Shown here one piece after another: positions 50,690 to 59,338 of a stretch of 64,000 bases of DNA. The notes below the pieces were generated by a model. That model saw only the letters and a list, made by a program, of their open reading frames with translations, searched no databases and was not told where the DNA came from. The number at the start of each line of letters is the position of its first letter. Position 1 is the stretch's first letter. This DNA is from Paracoccus kondratievae (lineage in GTDB: Bacteria; Pseudomonadota; Alphaproteobacteria; Rhodobacterales; Rhodobacteraceae): assembly GCF_009301415.1 (NCBI RefSeq), contig NZ_CP045072.1, positions 2,099,001 through 2,163,000 of the forward strand. Direction: 5' to 3'. The position numbers were made by a program, and so were the translations under genes.

Positions 50690-50704
50690 TTAACTGGATT
50701 TTCA
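50690..50704 (+). promoter_or_regulatory. CtrA-like box in front of motB
   Basis: TTAA-CTGGATT-TTCA matches the CtrA consensus TTAA-N7-TTAA at 7 of 8 positions and ends 47 bases before the motB ATG. A similar box stands at nearly the same distance before flgE. Confidence 0.4.
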
Positions 50705-50751
50705 CCGCGTTGCGAAAGACCTTCCCCGGCGAGCAGAGAAAGGGAAAGTTC

Positions 50752-51552
50752 ATGGCCGGCAACGGCGGCGGCGCGCCAATCATCATCAAAAGGGTCAAAG
50801 GCGGAGATTCGGGCGGCCATCATGGCGGCGCCTGGAAAGTTGCCTATGCGGACTTCGTGACCGCCATGATGGCGTTCTTTCTGCTTATGTGGCTGCTGAA
50901 CGCCACGACTGAAAAGCAGCGCAAGGGGCTGGCGGATTATTTCAACCCGACCATCGTCCAATCGGTGCAAAGCGGTCGTGACGGCCCCTTCGGCGGTGAG
51001 ATTCAGGATGCCGAAACGAATTCGGGACAGGGTGCGGGCGCATCGCGCGACACCTTTCTTGCCCGCGCACTTGAAGAGCAAGAGGCCGAGTTCGAAAAGA
51101 TGGCCCGCCATATCCAGAACCAGCTGACCGGCAGCGGGGCAGAATCCCTGCAAAAGGTCAATCTGCTGCGCCATGTCATAACCCGCATGACAGACGAAGG
51201 GTTGGTGATCGAGCTGACCGACCTGGTGGACGAGCCTCTTTTTGTCGGCGACAGCGCCCAGCCCACCCCAACGATGATCGAGCTGTCCCGGATTTTGTCG
51301 GACATTCTTGGCCGGGTCCGAAATCAGGTTGCGGTCAACGGCCATGTGCGCGCCTATCCCGAAATGCTGATCCACTCTCCGGTCTGGGCACTGTCGGACG
51401 CGCGCGCCCATACGCTGCGCAACCTGCTGGAAGTGGCCGGCTTTGACGAAAAGCGTATTCAGCGCGTCACGGCCTTTGCTGATCGGCGCAACCGCTCTGT
51501 CAATCCAATGGACCCGAACAACAACCGGATAGAGGTGATTTTATTAAGATGA
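50752..51552 (+). CDS. motB: Flagellar motor protein MotB
   Basis: 266-aa stator subunit that anchors the MotA-MotB proton channel to peptidoglycan. A Gly-rich start is followed by 'GGAWKVAYADFVTAMMAFFLLMWLLNAT' (shortened: AYADFVTAMMAFFLLMWLLN), where the Asp at the start of the single membrane helix is the proton-carrying residue. The C-terminal OmpA-like domain has 'VAVNGHVRAYPEML', 'WALSDARAHTLRNLLEVAGF' and 'NRSVNPMDPNNNRIEVILL' (19 residues). The ATG follows AAAGGGAAAG. MotA is not in the window. It is the first gene of a five-gene flagellar block. Confidence 0.93.
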   Translation: MAGNGGGAPIIIKRVKGGDSGGHHGGAWKVAYADFVTAMMAFFLLMWLLNATTEKQRKGLADYFNPTIVQSVQSGRDGPFGGEIQDAETNSGQGAGASRDTFLARALEEQEAEFEKMARHIQNQLTGSGAESLQKVNLLRHVITRMTDEGLVIELTDLVDEPLFVGDSAQPTPTMIELSRILSDILGRVRNQVAVNGHVRAYPEMLIHSPVWALSDARAHTLRNLLEVAGFDEKRIQRVTAFADRRNRSVNPMDPNNNRIEVILLR

Positions 51553-51572
51553 CCCGGCCAGATCGGGTGCCG

Positions 51573-51587
51573 TTAGGAGCATGTTAA
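51573..51587 (+). promoter_or_regulatory. CtrA-like box in front of flgE
   Basis: TTAG-GAGCATG-TTAA, continuing as TTAACCC, matches TTAA-N7-TTAA at 7 of 8 positions and ends 52 bases before the flgE ATG. The layout agrees with the box before motB. Confidence 0.45.
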
Positions 51588-51639
51588 CCCGAGACGGGCA
51601 GACTTCCTACAAGAACGACTCATACAGGGTGACAACAGA

Positions 51640-52983
51640 ATGTCGATTTCATCTGCCCTCAGCGCCGGGGTTTCGGGGCTGGCCGCAAACTCTACCCGCC
51701 TGGCGAATATTTCAGATAACATCTCGAACTCAGGCACCTATGGCTACAAGCGCGTCAATACCAGCTTTGAAAGCATGGTGATCAACCAGGCCCGGGGCGA
51801 CGGATTTTATACCGCTGGCGGGGTGCGCGCCAGCAGCAGCCGCGCGATTGATCAGCGCGGCAACCTCGTGTCAACCTCGCATCCGCTTGACATCGCCATT
51901 GCGGGCCGTGGCATGCTGCCGGTACTTGATGCGTCGTCGGTACGCGCAGGCGAAAGTGCAACATCATCCAACCTGCTCATGACCTCGACCGGGGCATTCC
52001 GGATTGATGAACAGGGCTACCTGCGCACCGATTCAGGTCTGGTCCTGACCGGCTGGCCAGCAAATAGCGACGGCACCATCCCTGCGCAGTCGCGCAATTC
52101 GGCTGGCGGGTTGCAGCCAATCATGATCAACGCAAGCCAGACCGCCGCCGCGCCAACCACACGAATCAACCTGGACGTCAACCTGCCCGCGGATGAGGCG
52201 GTGGGTGATGCGGCCGGCACCGCACGCAAGGTCGAGGTCGAATATTTCGGCAACCTCGGCAATTCGGAAAAAATGGAGATCACCTTCAAGCCGGATGTCT
52301 CCGGCACGGCGGGGGCACGAACGAACCGCTGGACAATGGAGATCCGTGATAAGGCGATTACCGACGATCCGTCCACCCCGGATGATGAGTCGCTGATCGG
52401 CGTCTACACTCTGGAGTTCGACAATAGCCAAAGCGGCGGCGGCACCTTGTCGAAGGTTACTACCGACGCCGGAGGCTCCTATGATCCTGAAAAAGGTACA
52501 CTGACGGTTCCTGGTGCGAACGGCCCTATGACCATCAACCTTGGACGCTATGGCGACAGTCAGGGCCTGACCCAGCTCAGCACGGATTTCACATCCGCCA
52601 ATGTGACCAAGAATGGTTCGCCCGTCGGCAGCCTGACCGCGCTTGAAATCGACGAGAATGGCTCTCTGCAGGCAACCTATGACACCGGCTTCACCCGTAC
52701 CTTGTATCAGGTTCCGCTGGTGGACGTTCCGAATCCAAACGGTCTGATCGCAATGGACAACCAGACCTACAAGATCTCACCTGAATCAGGGGCCTTCTAC
52801 CTTTGGGACGCAGGCGATGGCCCGACCGGATCGGTCGTGGGCTATGCACGCGAAACATCAACGACCGATGTCGCAGCAGAGATGACCGATCTGATTCAAA
52901 CCCAGCGCGCCTATACCTCCAACGCCAAGATCATTCAGACGGTCGATGAGATGTTGCAGGAAACAACAAACCTCAAGCGCTGA
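51640..52983 (+). CDS. flgE: Flagellar hook protein FlgE
   Basis: 447-aa structural protein of the flagellar hook, exported without a cleaved signal. The N-terminal rod/hook motif is 'AGVSGLAANSTRLANISDNI' (about 8-27), with 'NSGTYGYKR' following. The C-terminal family motif is 'MTDLIQTQRAYTSNAKIIQTVDEMLQETTNL' (shortened: MTDLIQTQRAYTSNAKIIQT), which packs as a coiled coil with the N-terminus. The central region is variable and Gly/Ser/Thr/Asp-rich, as in hook proteins. A candidate CtrA box lies upstream. Confidence 0.94.
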   Translation: MSISSALSAGVSGLAANSTRLANISDNISNSGTYGYKRVNTSFESMVINQARGDGFYTAGGVRASSSRAIDQRGNLVSTSHPLDIAIAGRGMLPVLDASSVRAGESATSSNLLMTSTGAFRIDEQGYLRTDSGLVLTGWPANSDGTIPAQSRNSAGGLQPIMINASQTAAAPTTRINLDVNLPADEAVGDAAGTARKVEVEYFGNLGNSEKMEITFKPDVSGTAGARTNRWTMEIRDKAITDDPSTPDDESLIGVYTLEFDNSQSGGGTLSKVTTDAGGSYDPEKGTLTVPGANGPMTINLGRYGDSQGLTQLSTDFTSANVTKNGSPVGSLTALEIDENGSLQATYDTGFTRTLYQVPLVDVPNPNGLIAMDNQTYKISPESGAFYLWDAGDGPTGSVVGYARETSTTDVAAEMTDLIQTQRAYTSNAKIIQTVDEMLQETTNLKR

Positions 52984-53039
52984 CGCTGATCGGGACGATC
53001 TCGGACCATCCCGCATTATAGAAAAGCAAGGATTTGTTT

Positions 53040-54497
53040 ATGAGTATTTCATCGGCTATCTCAAACGCCGTATCGGGCCTGACCGCGGCTTCGCGGGGCA
53101 CCGAGGTCGTCTCTGCCAACATCGCCAATGCATTGACTCCCGGCTATGCACGCCGGGAGCTGAACCTTTCTACCCGCTCCCCCCAAATGGGCGGCGGCGT
53201 GCACATCGACGGTGTCAGCAGGCTGATCAACAAAGGACTGCTTGCCGATAACCGGTTGGCTAAGGCAAGTTTGGGTGCCTCGGAAACCACTGCCGCCTTT
53301 CACGCCGCTATGGAAAAGACCTTCGGGGCCGGAACTGAGCGCACCTCGCTGGTTCAGGCCCTGACCGATTTTGAAACCGCGCTGACCAGCGCCGCATCGC
53401 GTCCGGACAGCGAGGCGCGCCTGTCGGGCGTGGTCGATGCAGCCGGAGCACTGGTTAAAAAGATCAACGACATTTCGGCGTCGATCCAAAAGGAACGCGC
53501 AAAGGCAGACAAAACCATCAGCCAGGACGTAACACGGGTAAACGATGCGCTCGAACAGGTGGCAAAGCTGAACAGCCAGATCGTCGTCCTTGCCGCCCAA
53601 GGCAAGGACACCGCTTCCTTGGTCGACGCACGTCAGGCCGCGATTGACGAAATTTCGGGCATCTTGCCGCTTCGCGAAGTTCCGCGTGAAAATGGTCAGG
53701 TCTCGCTGTTCACACCAGGTGGAATGGCGCTGTTGGATGGCACCAAGCCGGTGCGAATTGGTTTCAGCGCCGCCCCGGGCATCAGTGCCGGGATGTCAGT
53801 CGAGAATGGCGACCTTTCCGCTCTGACCTTTGACGGCACCCCCCTCACCGCCGCGCAGCAGGCAATGTTGGGCAAGGGCAGCCTTAGCGCAAATTTTGCC
53901 ATCCGTGATCAAATCGCTCCCGCCTACCAACAGCAAATCGACGCCTTCGCGCGTGAGATTTATGCGCGCTTTTCCGATCCCGCCCTAGATTCGTCGCTGA
54001 CTGAAAATGATCCGGGGCTGTTCACAGATGCTCAACACGCGCTTGATCCCGACAATGAGCCCGGTTTCGCCAGTCGTATCGCCCTCAACTCTTTGGTTGT
54101 CCCCGATCAAGGTGGGCAATTGTGGCGGCTTCGGGCTGGGATCAATGCCGATGGGCCGGGCGACGCCGGGGAAAGCGAACTTCTGAGCCGTCTGGCGAAA
54201 GCAATAACAGATACCCAAAGCCCGGCTTCGTCCAACCTCTCTGACACACAACGCAGCTTGCAGACGCTTTCCGCTGAGCTTTCCTCGAAAGCGGCGACGA
54301 GCCGGCTGACTTCGGAAGCAACCGCGCTGCAAGACCGTTCGCGCCAGTCCGGCCTCAAGGAAGCACTTCTCGCTGACGGCGTAGACAGCGACAAGGAAAT
54401 GGAAAGCCTGCTGGCCCTGGAGCGCGCCTATTCGGCTAATGCCAAGGTCTTTCAGACCGCTAATGACATGCTTGACGCTATCCTGAGGTTGACATGA
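53040..54497 (+). CDS. flgK: Flagellar hook-associated protein FlgK (HAP1)
   Basis: 485-aa junction protein between hook and filament. The N-terminal motif is 'AVSGLTAASRGTEVVSANIA' (20 residues), then 'NALTPGYARRE'. A long helical region (about 60-190) follows. The C-terminal motif is 'MESLLALERAYSANAKVFQT' (20 residues), with 'ANDMLDAIL' after it. ATG 53040 is chosen since AAGGA lies eight bases upstream. It overlaps flgL by four bases. FlgK is slightly shorter than in enterobacteria (about 547 aa). Confidence 0.93.
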   Translation: MSISSAISNAVSGLTAASRGTEVVSANIANALTPGYARRELNLSTRSPQMGGGVHIDGVSRLINKGLLADNRLAKASLGASETTAAFHAAMEKTFGAGTERTSLVQALTDFETALTSAASRPDSEARLSGVVDAAGALVKKINDISASIQKERAKADKTISQDVTRVNDALEQVAKLNSQIVVLAAQGKDTASLVDARQAAIDEISGILPLREVPRENGQVSLFTPGGMALLDGTKPVRIGFSAAPGISAGMSVENGDLSALTFDGTPLTAAQQAMLGKGSLSANFAIRDQIAPAYQQQIDAFAREIYARFSDPALDSSLTENDPGLFTDAQHALDPDNEPGFASRIALNSLVVPDQGGQLWRLRAGINADGPGDAGESELLSRLAKAITDTQSPASSNLSDTQRSLQTLSAELSSKAATSRLTSEATALQDRSRQSGLKEALLADGVDSDKEMESLLALERAYSANAKVFQTANDMLDAILRLT

Positions 54498-55513
54498 GCT
54501 CTTTCTCCTCCATCGGCGATCTCACCCGCCCGCATCAACTCCGGCTGGGTCAATATACGTTAAAGGCCAAGCTCAACCGCCTGACTCAGGAGGTCACCAC
54601 AGGCATCAAGTCGGATATTGCCAAGGCCGTCGGCGGTGATCTATCGGAAATCTCGCATATTGATTCGCGCCTGAAAATACTGACCACGCTTCAGCAGAAT
54701 GCCTCAGAGGCCGGGATCCGGCTGGAGGCCATGCAGTTGGCATTGGGTCAAGTCCAGTCCCTGACGGACGACCTTGGTCCCAAGCTCCTTGTCGAGGCAG
54801 AAAATCTTGAGCCCAGCGACCTGATCTTGCGGGCTCAGGATGTCGAACAAAGCCTCCGTCAGGTGTTCAACGCACTGAACGGTAATGTAGGCGGTCACTA
54901 TGTTTTCTCGGGTACGCGAAATGATCGCGCACCGCTCGGCGGCTTTGAAACCATGCTGTCCGAACTGAAAACTGCTGTCGCGGGGGCGACAACTGCGGCT
55001 GATATCACCAAAAAAATTGACGCCTGGTTCGACGCCCCAGCCGGAGAGGGCGGCTTCACCGACCTGATCTACCAAGGTGCAGATGCTAAAGGTCAGCAGG
55101 TTCCTATCTCATCAGAACACCATACCGGCAGCCGTTTGACTGCAAATTCTCCAGAACTGCGGGACGCATTAAAAGGTATGGCGATCATGGCCTACATTGC
55201 CTCGGCCGGCCAAACCATTGACGCGACCAACCTTCGAGAACTCTTCACCGAGGCCGGCGGCCTGCTCATCAAAGCAACTACCGGGTTAACCAGTGCCCGA
55301 GCTGAATTAGGTCAGCAGCAAGCGCGGGTGACACAAGCGCAAGCCCGGAATGCTGCCGAAGTGACAGCATTCTCAATCGCGCGCAACGCTCTGATCGGAG
55401 CAGATCCTTTTGAGGCCGCAACAGCGTTAAAAGAAACCGAAGCAAGCATTGAAAGCCTCTACATCCTCACGAACCGGCTTTCCCGCCTTAGTCTGACGGA
55501 GCACCTGTCGTGA
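54494..55513 (+). CDS. flgL: Flagellar hook-associated protein FlgL (HAP3)
   Basis: 339-aa flagellin-like junction protein. The N-terminal helix 'YTLKAKLNRLTQEVTTGIKSD' (shortened: LKAKLNRLTQEVTTGIKSD) has the flagellin pattern L-x-x-L-T-x-x-x-x-x-G. The middle 'GHYVFSGTRNDRAPLGGF' is the FlgL signature (FSGT). The C-terminus 'KETEASIESLYILTNRLSRL' (20 residues) is the pairing helix. Four-base overlaps on both sides couple it to flgK and flgI. Confidence 0.92.
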   Translation: MSSFSSIGDLTRPHQLRLGQYTLKAKLNRLTQEVTTGIKSDIAKAVGGDLSEISHIDSRLKILTTLQQNASEAGIRLEAMQLALGQVQSLTDDLGPKLLVEAENLEPSDLILRAQDVEQSLRQVFNALNGNVGGHYVFSGTRNDRAPLGGFETMLSELKTAVAGATTAADITKKIDAWFDAPAGEGGFTDLIYQGADAKGQQVPISSEHHTGSRLTANSPELRDALKGMAIMAYIASAGQTIDATNLRELFTEAGGLLIKATTGLTSARAELGQQQARVTQAQARNAAEVTAFSIARNALIGADPFEAATALKETEASIESLYILTNRLSRLSLTEHLS

Positions 55514-56610
55514 GGTTTCTTTGCCTTCTTCTATTGCTGCTTGGCATCATCCATCCCAGCTTTGCCATGCCGGTCCGCATCAAGGATCTGACCAATGTCG
55601 ATGGCGTCAGAGGCAATGATCTGGTCGGCTATGGCCTCGTCGTCGGCCTCAACGGCTCCGGCGACAGTCTGCGCAACGCTCCCTTTACCGAAGAAATCAT
55701 GGCTGGTCTTCTGGAACGGCTCGGCGTGAACGTAACTGACGAAGCATTTCGGCCAAAGAACGTTGCAGCAGTGATCGTGACAGCCACACTGCCTCCTTTT
55801 GCCCGAACCGGATCACAGATTGATGTGAATGTGGCCGCGATCGGCGACGCGAAAAGCCTTTTGGGCGGGACTCTGGTGATGACACCGCTGAACGCCGCCG
55901 ATGGTGAAATCTATGCCGTCGCACAAGGCGCAGTACTAGCCGGCGGGGTCGAGGCCTCGGGTGCTGCCGCTTCCGTCGTGCAGGGCGTGCCAACGACAGG
56001 CATGATCCCGTCTGGCGCCAGAATCGAAAGAGAGGTCGCCTTTGACTTTTCACAGATGACCAATCTGCGTCTGGCACTAAGAAATCCCGATTTTACCACT
56101 GCAGCGAGGGTGGAGGCGGCGATCAACCAAAAGCTCGGCCGGGGCCTGGCCGAAATGATCGATTCAGGGACTATTGCCATCGACCTTACATCCCAAGGCC
56201 GTCTGAATCCGGCGCGCATGATGGGCCAGATCGAGAATATCGTCGTCGAACCAGAAACCGCTGCCCGGGTGGTCATAGATCACAAGTCCGGCACCATCGT
56301 CATGGGGAAAGATGTCCGCATTTCGCGCGTGGCTGTATCACAGGGCAACCTGTCGCTGCAGGTGCGCGAAACTCCCGTAGTGTCGCAGCCCAACCCCTTC
56401 GCCCCGGGTGAAACTGTCGTAGTACCTCGGACAGAGGCTGCCATCACTCAGGAACCCGGAATCGGTTTTGCCGAAGTCACTGGAGAATCATCTCTTTCTG
56501 ATGTTGTTGCTGGGCTCAACGCGCTTGGCGTTCGCCCACGCGACATGATCGACATTCTGAAAACGATCCACGCCGCCGGCGCGCTGCACGCCGAATTCGT
56601 CGTGAACTGA
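55510..56610 (+). CDS. flgI: Flagellar P-ring protein FlgI
   Basis: 366-aa periplasmic ring protein around the flagellar rod. A signal peptide (about 1-19, ending in SFA) is followed by 'VRIKDLTNVDGVRGNDLVGY' (20 residues) and 'GLVVGLNGSGDSL', the canonical start of mature FlgI. 'VAAVIVTATLPPFARTGSQI' (20 residues) and 'VQGVPTTGMIPSGARIERE' follow, and 'LNALGVRPRDMIDILKTIHA' (20 residues) ends it. The start is GTG at 55510, overlapping the flgL stop. In related genomes fliP often follows nearby. Here the block ends with flgI and a convergent carbonic anhydrase. Confidence 0.95.
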   Translation: MRFLCLLLLLLGIIHPSFAMPVRIKDLTNVDGVRGNDLVGYGLVVGLNGSGDSLRNAPFTEEIMAGLLERLGVNVTDEAFRPKNVAAVIVTATLPPFARTGSQIDVNVAAIGDAKSLLGGTLVMTPLNAADGEIYAVAQGAVLAGGVEASGAAASVVQGVPTTGMIPSGARIEREVAFDFSQMTNLRLALRNPDFTTAARVEAAINQKLGRGLAEMIDSGTIAIDLTSQGRLNPARMMGQIENIVVEPETAARVVIDHKSGTIVMGKDVRISRVAVSQGNLSLQVRETPVVSQPNPFAPGETVVVPRTEAAITQEPGIGFAEVTGESSLSDVVAGLNALGVRPRDMIDILKTIHAAGALHAEFVVN

Positions 56611-56696
56611 GCAGCTTACGACACTGCAGATCGACGATAATGGATTCCCACGCCAGCAGCGCCCGGTCGGGTAGGGAACACGTCAGCTTCGACGGA

Positions 56697-57347
56697 TCAC
56701 AGGATCGGTATGAAACTACTGAGCTGGCTATCATACTGCTCAAGCACACCTTCGGCGATGTCGTGCAGAACGCCATGCAAGGACAGGTTTCCTGTTTCCA
56801 CGGCTTCCTTCACGAATGGAAAGGTCATCATGTTTTCGAGAGAAATCAGCACTGCCTGCCGTTCAAGCGCGCGGATTTGCTTCTCGGCCGGTAGGGACGC
56901 AATACGTTCATAGCCGGGACGCAAAATATCCATCCATCGTCCAACGAAGCTCGATTTTTCTTCCAACTCGGGTGCATGACCTGAACACATAGCGTGACAG
57001 CCCTGAACACCGCCGCAGTTGGTATGTCCGACGACAACAATATGCGCGACCTTAAGCGTATTGACTGCATATTCGATCGCAGCCGAGGTGCCGTGCTGCT
57101 CTCCGTCAGGCGCATAAGGCGGGACCAGATTGGCAATGTTGCGGTGAATGAAGAATTCGCCGGTGTCCGCGCCAAAGATCGAGGTCACATGCACTCGCGA
57201 ATCACAGCACGCGATGACCATAGCCCGGGGGTGCTGACCGTCCTCGGCAAGGCGGCGATACCAGACCTTGTTTTCAAGAAAGGTTGTCGCACGCCATCCA
57301 TAATAGCGTTGGATCAGATACTGCGGCAGGGGACGTGCTTGCTTCAT
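56697..57347 (-). CDS. Beta-class carbonic anhydrase
   Basis: 216-aa zinc enzyme interconverting CO2 and bicarbonate. Zinc ligands are Cys47 with the Asp49-Arg51 dyad in 'VIACCDSRV', and His108 and Cys111 in 'VVGHTNCGGV'. Other family parts are 'FFIHRNIANLVPPY' and 'SAAIEYAVNTLKVAHIVV'. The ATG at 57347 has GAGGA five bases upstream, and the longer frame to 57461 is not family-like. It is convergent with flgI and divergent from the HPt-like gene. Confidence 0.94.
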   Translation of the reverse strand: MKQARPLPQYLIQRYYGWRATTFLENKVWYRRLAEDGQHPRAMVIACCDSRVHVTSIFGADTGEFFIHRNIANLVPPYAPDGEQHGTSAAIEYAVNTLKVAHIVVVGHTNCGGVQGCHAMCSGHAPELEEKSSFVGRWMDILRPGYERIASLPAEKQIRALERQAVLISLENMMTFPFVKEAVETGNLSLHGVLHDIAEGVLEQYDSQLSSFIPIL

Positions 57348-57488
57348 CGTTTCCTCATCTGTCAGCCGCGACTTGATAACCGCAGAACCCGTAAAGTTCG
57401 AGCGTTTTGGCACCATCCTCATAACCTTTTCTTGAGGGATTGGTGCCAGTTTCCACCTCAACTTTTATGACCCGACAAATGAGCGGCT

Positions 57489-57866
57489 ATGACCAGGATT
57501 TCAGTTCTGACTGTAAGTGAGGCCGCGCGGATAGATGTGCAAAGGCTTGAGCAAATCATACAGGAACTGGGGGAAATCGCAGCCGGTCAGATCATCGGCA
57601 TGGCACTTGAGCAGATGGCCCTGACCTTGCATCGTGCCGTCTCTGCGTTCCAGAGGGGTGATCCGGGGATGATCGTCGCCCATGCAGACAAACTTTCCCG
57701 GCTGGCCTGGCAAATGGGGATGGTGACACTGGCAGCTGTCGCCATCGATGTCGGGGCCTGTGCCGAGCGGCAGGATTTCACCGCCCTCGCCGCCACCGTC
57801 GGTCGCTTGGAGCGAATCGGAAACCATTCGCTGACCGAACTGTGGGACTTGCGAGAGACACCATAA
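57489..57866 (+). CDS. HPt-like (histidine phosphotransfer) domain protein
   Basis: 125-aa, all-helical protein. The segment 'MIVAHADKLSRLAWQMGMVTLAAVAIDVGACAERQDFTAL', seen in parts as 'AHADKLSRLAWQMGM' and 'GACAERQDFTAL', resembles HPt domains: an His (about 65), a Lys three residues on, and a Gly at +12. The next helix is of the type L-a-x-x-A-x-x-v-x-x-a-x-x-x-D. The canonical H-x-x-K-G is not fully kept, since Leu replaces Gly, so phosphotransfer activity is uncertain. Its place after the flagellar block suggests a signalling role, possibly motility. That is inference only. Confidence 0.6.
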   Translation: MTRISVLTVSEAARIDVQRLEQIIQELGEIAAGQIIGMALEQMALTLHRAVSAFQRGDPGMIVAHADKLSRLAWQMGMVTLAAVAIDVGACAERQDFTALAATVGRLERIGNHSLTELWDLRETP

Positions 57867-57934
57867 AGCTAAGCCCTTGCAGCCCCCGACCCGGGCGCTA
57901 GGCTGTGGTCAGAAATGCAAAACAGAGCATATCA

Positions 57935-59338
57935 ATGACACCCGAATTCGCGGACCCGAGTACCTCTTCGCTACCCCTATGGCTGATTCGCCAGGGCGAG
58001 AACGAACCCGTTTTGCCTCCAGAGCTTGGCTCTGTGGCAGCGAACTGGGCGAAGGCGCAGGGTTTCATCGGCAGACCGGGGCAAATCTGCCTTCTGCCCT
58101 CGGCCCAGGGCGGGATCGAAGGGGCGCTTTTCGGCATAGGCCCGGCACCAAAACCATCCAGCCGACCAGCACGCGAGCGCTTTTCACTGGCACGGGCAGC
58201 CGAGGCGCTGCCCCCAGGCAGCTGGCGGATTGCAAACCGGCCTGACGGGTTCGATCTGACCAACGGCGCGCTTGGCTGGCTTTTCGCACAATACCGCTTT
58301 GACCGTTACAAGCGAATCGAACCGCCGAAAGCCCGGCTCATCTGCCCCGAAGAGCTGGAGCCCAGGCGATTGATCGCCATGGCGGCGGGCGAATATCTGG
58401 CACGCGACCTGATCAACACCCCCACCTCGGATATGGGCCCCGACGAGCTTGAGCAAGCCGCCCGCGCGCTTGCCCAACGTCATGGTGCAGCGGTCGAGGT
58501 GATCCACGGCGAAGATCTGCTTACCGCGAATTTCCCGATGATCCATGCGGTCGGCCGTGCCGCCGCGCAGGCACCGCGGCTGATCGACCTTCGCTTTGAG
58601 GGCAAGGGGCCACGGCTGACGCTGGTTGGAAAAGGCGTCTGTTTCGACACGGGCGGGCTCGACATCAAGCCCCCTTCGTCGATGGGGCTGATGAAAAAGG
58701 ATATGGGCGGCGCGGCCAATGTCCTGGGCCTGGCCGAAACGCTGGCCCGCCTGGGCCTGCACCAGAACATGCAGCTGCGCGTTCTGATCCCGGCAGTGGA
58801 AAATGCCATTTCCGCCAATGCATTCCGCCCCGGCGACATCCTGACCAGCCGCAAGGGACTGACGGTCGAGGTGAACAATACCGACGCCGAGGGCCGGCTC
58901 GTGCTCGCCGACGCATTGGCGCTGGCAGATGAAGAGGCGCCCGATCTGCTGATCTCGATGGCAACGCTGACCGGCGCGGCCCGCGTCGCACTTGGCCCTG
59001 AACTGCCGCCTTTTTTCTGCGACAGCGATGCAGTCGCGGCGGCAATCCAGTCGGCCGGGCTTTCCCACGATGATCCGGTCTGGCGCATGCCGTTTTGGGA
59101 ACCGTACGAGGCGATGATCGAACCCGCCATCGCCGATCTCGACAACGCGCCATCGGGCGGCTTTGCGGGCGCGATTACCGCCGCCCTGTTCCTGCGCCGC
59201 TTTACTGGCCAGGCCCGGGCCTATGCGCATTTTGACATCTATGGATGGCAACCCAGCACCGCGCCCGGCCGACCCAAGGGCGGCGCGGGTCAGGGTATGC
59301 GCGCCCTTCTGCATGCCCTGCCGGAGATTTTGTCATGA
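57935..59338 (+). CDS. Leucyl aminopeptidase family (M17) protein
   Basis: 467-aa two-metal aminopeptidase. The catalytic domain has 'LVGKGVCFDTGGLDIKPPSS' (20 residues, with the Lys and Asp ligands), 'MKKDMGGAANVLG', and the M17 signature 'NTDAEGRLVLADAL'. The closing 'SGGFAGAITAALFLRRF' is also intact. The N-terminal domain is shorter and diverged, as is usual for the alphaproteobacterial branch. ATG 57935 is preferred over a GTG at 57905. The stop overlaps the NlpC/P60 start. Together the two genes suggest breakdown of peptidoglycan peptides or their fragments. Confidence 0.92.
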   Translation: MTPEFADPSTSSLPLWLIRQGENEPVLPPELGSVAANWAKAQGFIGRPGQICLLPSAQGGIEGALFGIGPAPKPSSRPARERFSLARAAEALPPGSWRIANRPDGFDLTNGALGWLFAQYRFDRYKRIEPPKARLICPEELEPRRLIAMAAGEYLARDLINTPTSDMGPDELEQAARALAQRHGAAVEVIHGEDLLTANFPMIHAVGRAAAQAPRLIDLRFEGKGPRLTLVGKGVCFDTGGLDIKPPSSMGLMKKDMGGAANVLGLAETLARLGLHQNMQLRVLIPAVENAISANAFRPGDILTSRKGLTVEVNNTDAEGRLVLADALALADEEAPDLLISMATLTGAARVALGPELPPFFCDSDAVAAAIQSAGLSHDDPVWRMPFWEPYEAMIEPAIADLDNAPSGGFAGAITAALFLRRFTGQARAYAHFDIYGWQPSTAPGRPKGGAGQGMRALLHALPEILS

